From positions 1 to 12,618 of the forward strand of contig JANYGR010000521.1 of the NCBI GenBank assembly GCA_025359355.1: a DNA stretch of 12,618 nucleotides, given 5' to 3'. The position numbers and the translations under genes were made by a program. The stretch comes from Bacteroidota bacterium. Lineage in GTDB: Bacteria; Bacteroidota; Bacteroidia; B-17B0; Aurantibacillaceae. The notes below the pieces were generated by a model. That model worked only from the letters and a program-made list of their open reading frames with translations. It did no database searches and had not been told where the DNA came from. This document shows, one piece after another, positions 1-6,514 of the stretch (within the stretch, counting starts at the first letter, position 1; each line of letters begins with the position of its first letter).

Positions 1-99
1 TTTAAGGGCATGTTTTAATTTATTAACCGCTTGAAACGAAGACCAGGTGTATGGTTTATTAATTAAGAGTAATTCGCCTGAGCGGTAATCAACTGACAT
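1..99 (-). CDS. truB: tRNA pseudouridine-55 synthase TruB, N-terminal fragment
   Basis: Only the first 33 codons are present; the gene continues beyond the left edge. The peptide starts MSVDYRSGELLLINKPY and continues with TWSSFQAVNKLK. This is the hallmark TruB amino terminus: a GxxLLxxKP strand followed by a W(T/S)SF turn and a VNKL helix. TruB converts U55 to pseudouridine in the T-loop of tRNAs; the catalytic aspartate lies further on and is not visible. I place the start at the ATG at 97-99. The reading frame stays open upstream without another ATG, and a TAnnTTTG promoter element ends 5 bases before the start. It lies 53 bases downstream of the T9SS cargo gene. The call rests on a short but very characteristic motif. 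Confidence 0.8.
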   Translation of the reverse strand, partial: MSVDYRSGELLLINKPYTWSSFQAVNKLKHALK

Positions 100-104
100 A
101 AAGT

Positions 105-112
105 CAAAGATA
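105..112 (-). promoter_or_regulatory. Bacteroidota -7 promoter element (TATCTTTG) before truB
   Basis: On the minus strand this reads TATCTTTG, matching the Bacteroidota TAnnTTTG -7 consensus. I see no convincing TTTG -33 partner at the right distance, only a T-rich stretch. Transcription would begin almost on the ATG of truB, giving a leaderless or very short-leader mRNA. A chance match is possible in DNA this AT-rich. Confidence 0.3.
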
Positions 113-152
113 CTTTTTTTGTTTCTGGTAAAAAAATTAAAATGTAGAAGGA

Positions 153-1703
153 TTACTCCTTAATAAACTTCTGCCTGAATTCTCCTTTATCAGTTATTAC
201 TTTAATGAAGTAAATGCCTGAATTTAATTTTGAAACGTCAATAATTGTTTGATAATTATTGAATGCTACTAATTTTCCAGTTATATCAAAAATGCTTGAT
301 TCAATAATACTAAAATTTTCAGAATGATTGATATTTAATTTATTTGTTGTTGGATTTGGGAATATAGAAATACTATGATTAAGCTCAAATTCTTTTGTGC
401 CTAGAGGCAAACAGCTATTAATAACTATTGAAAAGCTTGAAACACTGGTTACCGTTAGCGTTACAGGTGATAAGGTTATAGAAGAAACACTGGTTAATGT
501 TGATGTACTAATGTTCGTGAAATAGTTAGATGATGAACTAATAATTGAAATAGACGATGAAGGTGTACAATATGAACCAATCGTAGAATCCATTTTAATA
601 ATGGTTAACGGTCCTGATAATGCAGAATTAGGCTGTATTAAACAAAAATAATTATTGTTAAAGTGATGCATTAGTTGAACAGTAGTATCTCTGTATTGCA
701 TGTTTCTATAATATTGCATCAAATTGTTTCGTTTATTATCAGAGATGCCATTAGAATCAATTTTAAGAGTCCAAGCCTCACACTTATTTGTATTAACATT
801 ATCGCTCGAAAAAGAAACATAAGTTTTTTTTAATTGGTCTTCTTCAATATTTATTTCACCTTCTAAATTTGGAAACCCTATGGTCTGAAATTGAACTCCC
901 CAGACTTTACCAGTAGTTTTATACTTATTTAAATAAAATGTACAATTGAAAGATTGATACGCTGCACTCGTACTTTGAGTAATATAGAATGCATCAGATT
1001 GATGCTTTGATTTAGTGATGCCAACAGAATTTACCTGATATTGTCCAGTACTACCCATATAACTTATTGGGATTAATTTAGCTTGAATTATTGAATCTTT
1101 TATATCTGAATATTTATAAAGCACCGCATTTACTGGGCCTTCAAAATCGTTGCCCCAGCTGCAAACCGTGTATATTCCAGCACTATCATTAATAATGTGG
1201 GATTTATTAGCTGTTAGGTAACCGGTTGCTTCTATATGCCTTTCTTTTATAAGGTTGCCTAAGGTGTCTATTTTGACTAGCAAAGTGATGCCCCCTGAAT
1301 TGCCTTGAGAGTATGGTGAAGTTAAAATTAAATTATTATTTCTATCAAGTAACATTTGGTCAGGCAAAAAACCTTCTTTGCACCAACTTAAACTACCATT
1401 TGCATTTAATTTACCTATTAGCCCATTACTAGATGTTGTATTAGTTGCAATAAAGTATATATTTTTATTTTTTGATAATAATAAATTTTTAAAAGAAACT
1501 ATATTGTAATCATTAATCCAAATAGTATTAAAATTTTTATCTAATTTTTTAATGATATTGCCGTTATATATGTAGACATTAGAATCTATATCAACAATAA
1601 ATTCACCTGCATTTCCAGTAGATGCATTCAGATATGGAAAAGTCTGCGCTTTTAATAAATGACTATATGCAAGTATTAAGGTTAAGAGAATTATTTTTTT
1701 CAT
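153..1703 (-). CDS. Secreted protein with type A T9SS sorting domain
   Basis: A 516-residue exported protein. Residues 1-19 form a Sec signal peptide (MKK, hydrophobic core, cleavage probably after LLKA). The body (about 30-375) contains recurring short units of the type KIDxxGN or KLNANGSLSW, seen near 98, 144 and 314. These suggest a beta-propeller-like or repeat fold, although no enzyme motif is visible. Residues about 381-428 are a Ser/Thr-rich linker. Residues about 437-516 are a classic type A C-terminal sorting domain: SIFPNPTTNKLNI, then IFDITGKLV, then DVSKLNSGIYFIKV and a basic end. In T9SS organisms this domain directs transport across the outer membrane and is usually removed or attached to A-LPS. 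The molecular function is unknown. It sits between ribBA and truB, and no clear TAnnTTTG promoter lies upstream. Confidence 0.85.
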   Translation of the reverse strand: MKKIILLTLILAYSHLLKAQTFPYLNASTGNAGEFIVDIDSNVYIYNGNIIKKLDKNFNTIWINDYNIVSFKNLLLSKNKNIYFIATNTTSSNGLIGKLNANGSLSWCKEGFLPDQMLLDRNNNLILTSPYSQGNSGGITLLVKIDTLGNLIKERHIEATGYLTANKSHIINDSAGIYTVCSWGNDFEGPVNAVLYKYSDIKDSIIQAKLIPISYMGSTGQYQVNSVGITKSKHQSDAFYITQSTSAAYQSFNCTFYLNKYKTTGKVWGVQFQTIGFPNLEGEINIEEDQLKKTYVSFSSDNVNTNKCEAWTLKIDSNGISDNKRNNLMQYYRNMQYRDTTVQLMHHFNNNYFCLIQPNSALSGPLTIIKMDSTIGSYCTPSSSISIISSSSNYFTNISTSTLTSVSSITLSPVTLTVTSVSSFSIVINSCLPLGTKEFELNHSISIFPNPTTNKLNINHSENFSIIESSIFDITGKLVAFNNYQTIIDVSKLNSGIYFIKVITDKGEFRQKFIKE

Positions 1704-1789
1704 AGTTCTATAGAGTTTAATTATACAATATTACAATAAAATTAAATCACTCTCACTACCGTTAAAGGGATTTTTAGCACATGAAAAAC

Positions 1790-2995
1790 TTAAATACTAT
1801 GTCCCATTTTATCTTTTTTGGTTTGCATATATTTTTCGTTATGCGGATTTGTAGGAATAATAATAGGAATATTTTCTACAACCTGTAAGCCATAACCAAT
1901 AAGCCCTACGCGCTTTACGGGGTTATTAGATATTAGTTTCATTTTACAAATACCTAAATCTCTAATAATTTGCGCACCAACACCATAGTCACGTTCATCC
2001 ATTTTAAAACCTAATTCTAAATTAGCTTCAACGGTGTCTCTGCCTTGTTCTTGTAATTTGTAGGCTTTCAATTTATTTAATAAACCAATACCTCTGCCTT
2101 CTTGATTCATGTATACAATAGCGCCTTTCCCTTCTTTTTCAATCAACTCCATTGCTTTGTGTAATTGTGGCCCGCAATCGCAACGGCAAGAGCCGAAGAT
2201 GTCACCAGTAACACAAGAAGAATGCACACGAACTAATACAGCTTCGTCTTTTGTCCATTCGCCTTTAACCAATGCCATGTGTTCTTCGCCTGTAGTATTT
2301 ACTTTATATGCAATTAATTTAAAATCACCCCACTGTGTCGGCATTGCAACTTCTACTTGACGAGTAACAATACTTTCTTTACTTAATCTGTAAGAAATTA
2401 AATCTTTAATGGTTACAATTTTCAAATCGAATTGCTTGGCAACCTTTACCAAATCAGGTAAACGAGCCATCGTTCCATCTTCATTCAAAACTTCTACCAA
2501 AGCACCGCAGGGCTCAAAACCAGCTAAGCGGGCGAAATCAATGGTTGCTTCTGTATGTCCTGTTCGGCGCAATACACCACCTGTTTTAGCAATTAAAGGA
2601 AATATATGTCCTGGTCTTCCAAAATCAGATGCCTTCATGGTTGGGTCAATCATGGCTTTTACAGTCTTCGATCTGTCGGCTGTGGAAATACCAGTTGTAC
2701 ACCCATGACCTAATAAATCAATAGATACTGTAAAGGCAGTTTCATGTAAAGCAGTATTAGAAGTTACCATCAGTTGTAATTCTAATTCTTTTGCTCGCTC
2801 TTCGGTAACTGCCGCGCAAATTAATCCACGTCCGTGAGTAGCCATAAAATTGATAACTTCGGGCGTTACATTACGAGCCGCCGTTAAAAAATCACCTTCG
2901 TTCTCTCTGTCTTCATCATCTACAACAATAATAACTTTCCCTGCTTTGATATCAGCAATGGCTTCTTCGATGGTATTTAATTTGAATGTTTCCAT
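1790..2995 (-). CDS. ribBA: Bifunctional 3,4-DHBP synthase / GTP cyclohydrolase II
   Basis: A 401-residue bifunctional riboflavin enzyme. The N-terminal half makes 3,4-dihydroxy-2-butanone 4-phosphate from ribulose 5-phosphate. The C-terminal half opens GTP to the pyrimidine precursor. The RibB half shows the acidic metal loop DDEDRENEGD (26-35), HGRGLICAA (54-62), the HGCTTGIS segment (97-104) and RRTGHTEA with the metal-binding H147. The RibA half has the zinc cysteines C261, C272 and C274 in the C-x10-C-x-C pattern (CVTGDIFGSCRCDC), followed by NQEGRGIGL. Both halves look intact. The frame stays open upstream to 3085, but I choose the ATG at 2993-2995 because family members begin with a short METFxLNTIEEAI-like strand and a promoter element lies inside the upstream extension. 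I see no FMN riboswitch core in the leader. Confidence 0.95.
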   Translation of the reverse strand: METFKLNTIEEAIADIKAGKVIIVVDDEDRENEGDFLTAARNVTPEVINFMATHGRGLICAAVTEERAKELELQLMVTSNTALHETAFTVSIDLLGHGCTTGISTADRSKTVKAMIDPTMKASDFGRPGHIFPLIAKTGGVLRRTGHTEATIDFARLAGFEPCGALVEVLNEDGTMARLPDLVKVAKQFDLKIVTIKDLISYRLSKESIVTRQVEVAMPTQWGDFKLIAYKVNTTGEEHMALVKGEWTKDEAVLVRVHSSCVTGDIFGSCRCDCGPQLHKAMELIEKEGKGAIVYMNQEGRGIGLLNKLKAYKLQEQGRDTVEANLELGFKMDERDYGVGAQIIRDLGICKMKLISNNPVKRVGLIGYGLQVVENIPIIIPTNPHNEKYMQTKKDKMGHSI

Positions 2996-3013
2996 GATTC
3001 TTGATTTGCATGC

Positions 3014-3021
3014 CAAATTTA
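3014..3021 (-). promoter_or_regulatory. ribBA: Bacteroidota -7 promoter element (TAAATTTG) before ribBA
   Basis: The minus strand reads TAAATTTG, an exact TAnnTTTG match, 18 bases upstream of the ribBA ATG. The expected -33 TTTG is not clearly present; the nearest TTG is about 25 bases away, which is too far. It would predict a leader of about 10 bases and supports the start at 2995 over the longer frame. Confidence 0.4.
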
Positions 3022-3088
3022 CGGATTTAATTTCATAATAAATGCCCAATAATTTAGCTCTCATAACCCAAAAACAGGGCAACAATTC

Positions 3089-3154
3089 TTCGCATACATC
3101 TTTTAAATAGTATGGCGCATTGAAAACTTAAAGTTATATTTGATTGTATGCGAA
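3089..3154. repeat. Inverted repeat TTCGCATACA ... TGTATGCGAA
   Basis: TTCGCATACA (3089-3098) and TGTATGCGAA (3145-3154) are perfect 10-base inverted copies. Two further pairs form if one T is bulged. The enclosed 46 bases include a small inner inverted repeat, AACTT-A-AAGTT. The ends (GCATAC and GTATGC) resemble the ends of the two attC-like elements further right, so this could be a decayed member of the same set. It lies in the 301-base non-coding stretch upstream of ribBA (2996-3296). That stretch also holds the ribBA promoter element and the next hairpin, and nothing else I can support. Confidence 0.45.
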
Positions 3155-3179
3155 ATAGTGAAGTTGTAAAAAAGATGAA

Positions 3180-3277
3180 GCATAAACGTAAAATAAATAG
3201 TTGCTATGAAATAGCTCCAATCCAACAAAATCTTTAGATTGGGGAGATTTTATAGCCTCTGTAAGTTAGTTATATGC
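3180..3277. other. Putative attC-like recombination site, upstream (weaker)
   Basis: A 98-base element starting GCATAAAC (3180-3187) and ending GTTATATGC (3269-3277). Inside is an imperfect hairpin: GCTAT (3203-3207) with ATAGC (3252-3256), AAAT (3209-3212) with ATTT (3247-3250), and CCAATC (3217-3222) with GATTGG (3237-3242) around a 14-base loop. Short paired blocks separated by small internal loops, with terminal simple sites, are the layout of attC sites. Its right end is the exact complement of the left end of the element at 3724. The terminal boxes deviate from strict RYYYAAC/GTTRRRY, so the call is tentative. Confidence 0.4.
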
Positions 3278-3296
3278 AAGGCGCGAAAAATAAATA

Positions 3297-3731
3297 ATGT
3301 TGACAATAGACAATATAATTGGTGAGAAATTAGATGAGATTTGTATAGTTCAATATACAGACTCCGAAGATCTTTATTGGACAGAAAGCGTTATCTTAAA
3401 ATTTCAACACATACACTATGTTATAAATGTTAATGCGGACACTGACGAGGTAGAAATACTTTTCCATGACCAATCCCAAGCGCTTACTCAAGACCAATTC
3501 CAAGTTGACAATGGCAATGTTATCAAAATATCAGAGCATCCCGACAATGCATTGTTTAACATACTAGGTAGTAAATTGACCTGGGCGTGGACAATGACAA
3601 ACAATCAAGGGTATTCTGACGGAATACAATTTCAATTTAATTGTAAGACAAATAATATCGTGCAATTTATAGCAATTGCATCTAGACTTCAACTAAATAT
3701 GCTAAACTCGACAGAAACGCCCAGCATATAA
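3297..3731 (+). CDS. Hypothetical protein, probable mobile-cassette gene
   Basis: A 144-residue soluble protein with no signal peptide and no membrane segment; I cannot assign a function. It is acidic and appears rich in beta strands. There is an N-terminal segment LDEICIVQYTDSEDLYWTES, a middle part reading ILKFQHIHYVINVNADTDEVEI, and an aromatic stretch LTWAWTMTNNQGYSDGIQFQF (from about residue 93). The latter recalls small domain-of-unknown-function families found in scattered Bacteria, but I cannot name one safely. It begins 19 bases after GTTATATGC, and its stop codon lies inside GCATATAAC at the start of an attC-like hairpin. Both arrangements are typical of integron gene cassettes. It runs opposite to ribBA and has no obvious promoter of its own, also usual for cassette genes. 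Confidence 0.65.
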   Translation: MLTIDNIIGEKLDEICIVQYTDSEDLYWTESVILKFQHIHYVINVNADTDEVEILFHDQSQALTQDQFQVDNGNVIKISEHPDNALFNILGSKLTWAWTMTNNQGYSDGIQFQFNCKTNNIVQFIAIASRLQLNMLNSTETPSI

Positions 3732-3798
3732 CATATAAGGCTCAAACGCTGTTCCGCTTGCCTCTTTGGCGGAATTGCGATTTGAGCTTGTGTTGAAC
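3724..3798. other. Putative integron attC-like site (strong hairpin)
   Basis: A 75-base element beginning GCATATAAC (3724-3732) and ending GTTGAAC (3792-3798), which fits the attC right box GTTRRRY. The interior folds strongly: GCTCAAA (3740-3746) pairs with TTTGAGC (3781-3787), CGC (3747-3749) with GCG (3777-3779) leaving A3780 extrahelical, and TTCCGC (3752-3757) with GCGGAA (3769-3774), around an 11-base loop. An outer AA/TT pairing leaves another extra base. Small internal loops and unpaired extrahelical bases are typical of attC sites, which recombine as folded single strands. The left box overlaps the stop codon of the preceding gene. It deviates from RYYYAAC at one position, and no integrase gene is present in the window. 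Confidence 0.6.
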
Positions 3799-3861
3799 AA
3801 ACCTGATTGGTGATTTTGCAGTGGGGTGCTGTTTGGATTTTCAAAGGAAATTACAATCATA

Positions 3862-3893
3862 TTTGCAGTATATACTAATAATATATACCTTTG
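3862..3893 (+). promoter_or_regulatory. Bacteroidota promoter of the toxin-antitoxin operon
   Basis: TTTG (3862-3865), a 20-base spacer and TACCTTTG (3886-3893) match the Bacteroidota sigma factor consensus TTTG / TAnnTTTG. Transcription would start at about 3900, almost on the antitoxin ATG at 3901, so the mRNA is probably leaderless or nearly so. This is the best promoter in the window. Confidence 0.65.
3868..3888 (+). promoter_or_regulatory. Candidate autoregulatory operator (TATATAC repeats)
   Basis: Between the two promoter boxes, TATATAC occurs twice (3869-3875 and 3882-3888), spaced 13 bases start to start. The first copy is part of the 8-base palindrome GTATATAC (3868-3875). Ribbon-helix-helix antitoxins commonly repress their own operon by binding short repeated half-sites over the promoter, so this is the natural operator candidate. 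AT-rich chance similarity cannot be excluded. Confidence 0.35.
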
Positions 3894-3900
3894 ATTTATT

Positions 3901-4131
3901 ATGAAAACACTATCATTAAAATTAGATGACGACATCTTTGATGAGGCTGAAGAAATTACTTCTAAACTTCATTTGGCAAGAAACAGATACATAAACGAAG
4001 CTGTTAGTATTTATAATCGTGTTAACAAAAAAAGATTGCTAAAAAAACAGCTTACTAAAGAATCAATGCTTACTAGCAAAGACTCGTTAGAAGTTTTGCG
4101 CGAATTTGAAAAGCTGCTAGATGAAAATTAA
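3901..4131 (+). CDS. Ribbon-helix-helix antitoxin (type II TA)
   Basis: A 76-residue protein, the probable antitoxin of the adjacent MazF-like toxin. Residues 1-8 (MKTLSLKL) form the DNA-contacting beta strand. The helix DDDIFDEAEEITSKLHLARN and the helix RYINEAVSIYNRVNKKR complete a ribbon-helix-helix fold by about residue 45. The charged tail (about 46-76, KKQLTKESMLTSKDSLEVLREFEKLL in two parts) is the expected toxin-neutralising region. The fold implies a dimer that binds DNA and represses its own promoter, where TATATAC repeats are visible. The last 11 bases overlap the toxin gene, so translation is probably coupled. The pair lies just downstream of an attC-like site; toxin-antitoxin pairs are frequent passengers of integron arrays. 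Confidence 0.85.
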   Translation: MKTLSLKLDDDIFDEAEEITSKLHLARNRYINEAVSIYNRVNKKRLLKKQLTKESMLTSKDSLEVLREFEKLLDEN

Positions 4132-4456
4132 ACAGTATGACATTTGGCTGGCAGACCTTAATCCAAGCAAAGGCACAGAACCTGGAAAGACACGACCAGT
4201 GGTTATTGTTCAAACAGATTTATTAAACGAAACTCATCTATCAACTTTAATCTGCCCGATTACCACAAATATTCAAGCAGAGGTTGAACTGTTACGCGTT
4301 CATTTAAAAAAGAATCAACTCGATAAATTAAGCGATATTCTCGTGGACCAAATACGTGCCATTGACAATAAAAGGCTAATTTCAAAGCTTGGACAATTAA
4401 CTAAAGATCAACAAACAAAACTTAGAGATAATCTTAAAATTGTTCTTGATATTTAG
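4121..4456 (+). CDS. MazF/PemK-family toxin (mRNA interferase)
   Basis: A 111-residue protein with the full MazF/PemK layout. The N-terminal strand-loop DIWLADLNPSKGTEPGK leads into TRPVVIVQTD, whose Arg25 corresponds to the catalytic arginine of the family. It is followed by ICPITTN (about 44-50), which carries the conserved threonine region, and by VDQIRAIDNKRL (about 75-86). MazF toxins cut single-stranded mRNA at short sequences and stop translation until neutralised. Length and motifs look intact, so an active toxin is expected. The ATG lies inside the antitoxin gene, 11 bases before its end. I see no hairpin-plus-T terminator after it. Confidence 0.9.
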   Translation: MKIKQYDIWLADLNPSKGTEPGKTRPVVIVQTDLLNETHLSTLICPITTNIQAEVELLRVHLKKNQLDKLSDILVDQIRAIDNKRLISKLGQLTKDQQTKLRDNLKIVLDI

Positions 4457-4577
4457 TTTCCGACGCAAAATGCTTTAAACAAATATCTGTTTGAGATTCT
4501 GAATCAACTTCAAAATAAACATTTAAAAAAATTATAGTATATCTTTACGTTATATAAAATACATCATATAAACTTTT

Positions 4578-5210
4578 ATGTTTTCGGAATTCATTCTTAA
4601 TTTAAAAACAAAATTAACCTTTCCTCTTCCAGGAGAGGAGGCACAGTTTGAATTAGCTCACGCACAAAGAGAACGTATTATGGCAAATTCAGAAGAAGCC
4701 AATGCCTATCGCCCAAGTGCCGTGTTGGTTTGTATCTATCCAAACGCATATAACGAACCAACTATTTTATTATTAGAAAGACCTACTTATGATGGTCATC
4801 ATAGTGGTCAAATTGGTTTTCCGGGAGGTAAAGCGGAACCAACAGATTTTAATTTAGAAGCAACTGCGTTACGCGAATTTATGGAAGAGACTGGATGCTT
4901 GGCAATACCTAATTTTATTGGGAATTTAACGCCTGTGTATATTCCTATTAGTAAATTTATGGTGCAACCATACATTGCTTACTTAACCGAAAAGCCAGAG
5001 TTTAAACCTGATGAACGGGAAGTATATCAATTGATAGAATTAAATATGAAGGATCTCTTAAATCCTGAACTTCTTAAAGAAACCACCGTAACACCCACGC
5101 CTACTTTAAGATTTAAAACACCTTATTTTGACGTCAACGAAAAAATCGTGTGGGGCGCAACTGCCATGATATTAAATGAATTGAAGGTTTTAATTTCAAA
5201 AGTAAATTGA
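4578..5210 (+). CDS. Nudix hydrolase, CoA pyrophosphatase type
   Basis: A 210-residue nudix enzyme. Before the nudix box it carries the CoA-pyrophosphatase (UPF0035/NudL-like) signature LLLERPTYDGHHSGQIGFPGGK (about 64-85). The catalytic helix follows as REFMEETG (99-106), with metal-binding glutamates at 100, 103 and 104. The family cleaves the pyrophosphate bond of coenzyme A and its derivatives into 3',5'-ADP and phosphopantetheine, thought to be housecleaning. The exact substrate here is inferred from the family. There is no signal peptide, so it acts in the cytosol. It is transcribed alone: it follows the toxin by 121 bases and converges with the ABC permease, with only 21 bases between the stop codons and no recognisable terminator there. 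A weak TATCTTTA box (4540-4547) may belong to its promoter. Confidence 0.85.
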   Translation: MFSEFILNLKTKLTFPLPGEEAQFELAHAQRERIMANSEEANAYRPSAVLVCIYPNAYNEPTILLLERPTYDGHHSGQIGFPGGKAEPTDFNLEATALREFMEETGCLAIPNFIGNLTPVYIPISKFMVQPYIAYLTEKPEFKPDEREVYQLIELNMKDLLNPELLKETTVTPTPTLRFKTPYFDVNEKIVWGATAMILNELKVLISKVN

Positions 5211-5231
5211 TTGTTAAAAAATAATGAATGC

Positions 5232-6503
5232 TTAATGTTGCTGTCTATATTTTTGATACCAATAAGCTCCACCAAGAGACACTAAAAAGAAAGTCAATAG
5301 TTTAGCAACTTCAGGAAATACTTCTTTAAATCCAAAGTTGCGTAAGAAGATGCCGTAAAAGGCTTCTAAGCCCCAATTTAATGGGGATATAACAGAAATT
5401 TGTTTCATCACTTCAGGCATCACAAACGTAGGAACCCACACGCCACCAATTGCTGCTAAAATAATAACGAATACCGCTCCAAATAACGAAGCTTGATCGT
5501 GCGATGTGGCAATGGTGCCAACTAATAACCCAAAGCCTGTTGCTGCTAAACCCGCTGAAAACGCTACTAAAACTAACACAGGTAAATTATCTCCGATATT
5601 TAATTGAGGTAATCCTAATAACGGTAAAATAAATAATCCTACACACAACATTAATGCAAATTGTATTAAGCTCACAAATACATACATCAACATTTTTCCT
5701 AAAATCACAATCATGTATGAGCCAGGCATAGTAAGCAATCTAAAGGCACTACCATCTTCACGTTCTTTAATAATATTTCCTGCTAAGGGAATGCAGATAA
5801 AAAACATAGCAAATAATGTCCATGCTGGCACGTTATGCTGTACCGAATTTGGAATAATTGTGGAGTTATTATAAGATGCGTACTCCTCCGTTAACCCAAC
5901 TATAGGCGTTATTTCAAGCTTTGAAGGTTTTGCATCGGGGAAATTTTCTTTCATAGTTTCATTCAATGAATTGACCATACTTTGCATTTCTATTTGAGAA
6001 ATAATACGTTCGATTGAATTACTAATCGTTGTTTTAAATGATTTTTTAGTGATAGGGTCAAAAAATAATTTCAAGCGAATCATAGACGTATCAATCTTTT
6101 CGGAAGACAATGTATCTCCGCTGAAACTGCTCATTAATTTATTAACTCTATCGGATGAACGTTGGCGTAATAAATCGCTTGTATGTTCTGGTATCACAAT
6201 TCCTATAAAATAATGTCCTTTAGCAACTTCTTTTTTAGCATCATCAACACTTAATTGTTTTTTTGTAATAACAAAAAACTTAGAGTTGATCAACGATTTT
6301 TCTAACACTGTTGATAATGAATCATGATCATTGTCCACAATTAATAAAGGAACAGATGCTTCGTTTACCGAGCGAAATGTGGTATCTTGAATAAGTGTGA
6401 TAATTAAAATTAAAACCGTAGGCATGATAAATGTGATAGCAAGTCCCGCCTTATCTCTCGTGATTACTTTAAACTCTTTGTATAAACTGTATAATAGTTT
6501 CAT
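5232..6503 (-). CDS. ABC-2 type transporter permease
   Basis: A 423-residue membrane component of an ABC exporter. The N-terminal KEFKVITRDKAGLAITFIMP runs into transmembrane segment 1 (about 20-38). A large extracytoplasmic domain follows (about 40-225). Five more membrane segments lie near 228-245, 264-296, 306-331, 338-360 and 402-415. The cytoplasmic coupling region KEREDGSAFRLLTMP (247-261) and the late QISVISPLNWGLEAFYGI segment are characteristic of the ABC2_membrane_3 (NatB/YhgE-like) group. The partner ATPase is the gene immediately upstream, 57 bases away. The substrate cannot be read from sequence. Adjacency to an acyl-ACP dehydratase makes a lipid or pigment-type product possible, as inference only. 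Confidence 0.88.
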   Translation of the reverse strand: MKLLYSLYKEFKVITRDKAGLAITFIMPTVLILIITLIQDTTFRSVNEASVPLLIVDNDHDSLSTVLEKSLINSKFFVITKKQLSVDDAKKEVAKGHYFIGIVIPEHTSDLLRQRSSDRVNKLMSSFSGDTLSSEKIDTSMIRLKLFFDPITKKSFKTTISNSIERIISQIEMQSMVNSLNETMKENFPDAKPSKLEITPIVGLTEEYASYNNSTIIPNSVQHNVPAWTLFAMFFICIPLAGNIIKEREDGSAFRLLTMPGSYMIVILGKMLMYVFVSLIQFALMLCVGLFILPLLGLPQLNIGDNLPVLVLVAFSAGLAATGFGLLVGTIATSHDQASLFGAVFVIILAAIGGVWVPTFVMPEVMKQISVISPLNWGLEAFYGIFLRNFGFKEVFPEVAKLLTFFLVSLGGAYWYQKYRQQH

Positions 6504-6514
6504 GTATATTTTTT

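Noticed and set aside
2109..3038. Three plus-strand open frames at 2109-2360, 2409-2708 and 2850-3038
   Set aside because: They are antisense to the well-supported ribBA gene and encode no recognisable motifs.
2996..3085. In-frame N-terminal extension of ribBA (30 residues from an ATG at 3085)
   Set aside because: The extension does not resemble RibBA, a TAAATTTG promoter element lies within it, and the ATG at 2995 gives the usual family start.
2996..3150. FMN riboswitch upstream of ribBA
   Set aside because: I looked for the conserved RFN core sequences in the leader and found none; the predicted leader is also very short.
3702..3935. Minus-strand open frame of 77 codons across the attC-like hairpin and the antitoxin start
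   Set aside because: It crosses the hairpin, the promoter and the start of a clear gene on the other strand, and its product shows no motif.
4457..4577. Another attC-like site after the toxin gene
   Set aside because: Only a 5-base stem (AAACA/TGTTT) is visible and no terminal boxes are recognisable.
5211..5231. Bidirectional terminator between the convergent nudix and permease genes
   Set aside because: No stable stem followed by a T-run in either direction could be found in the 21-base gap or its edges.
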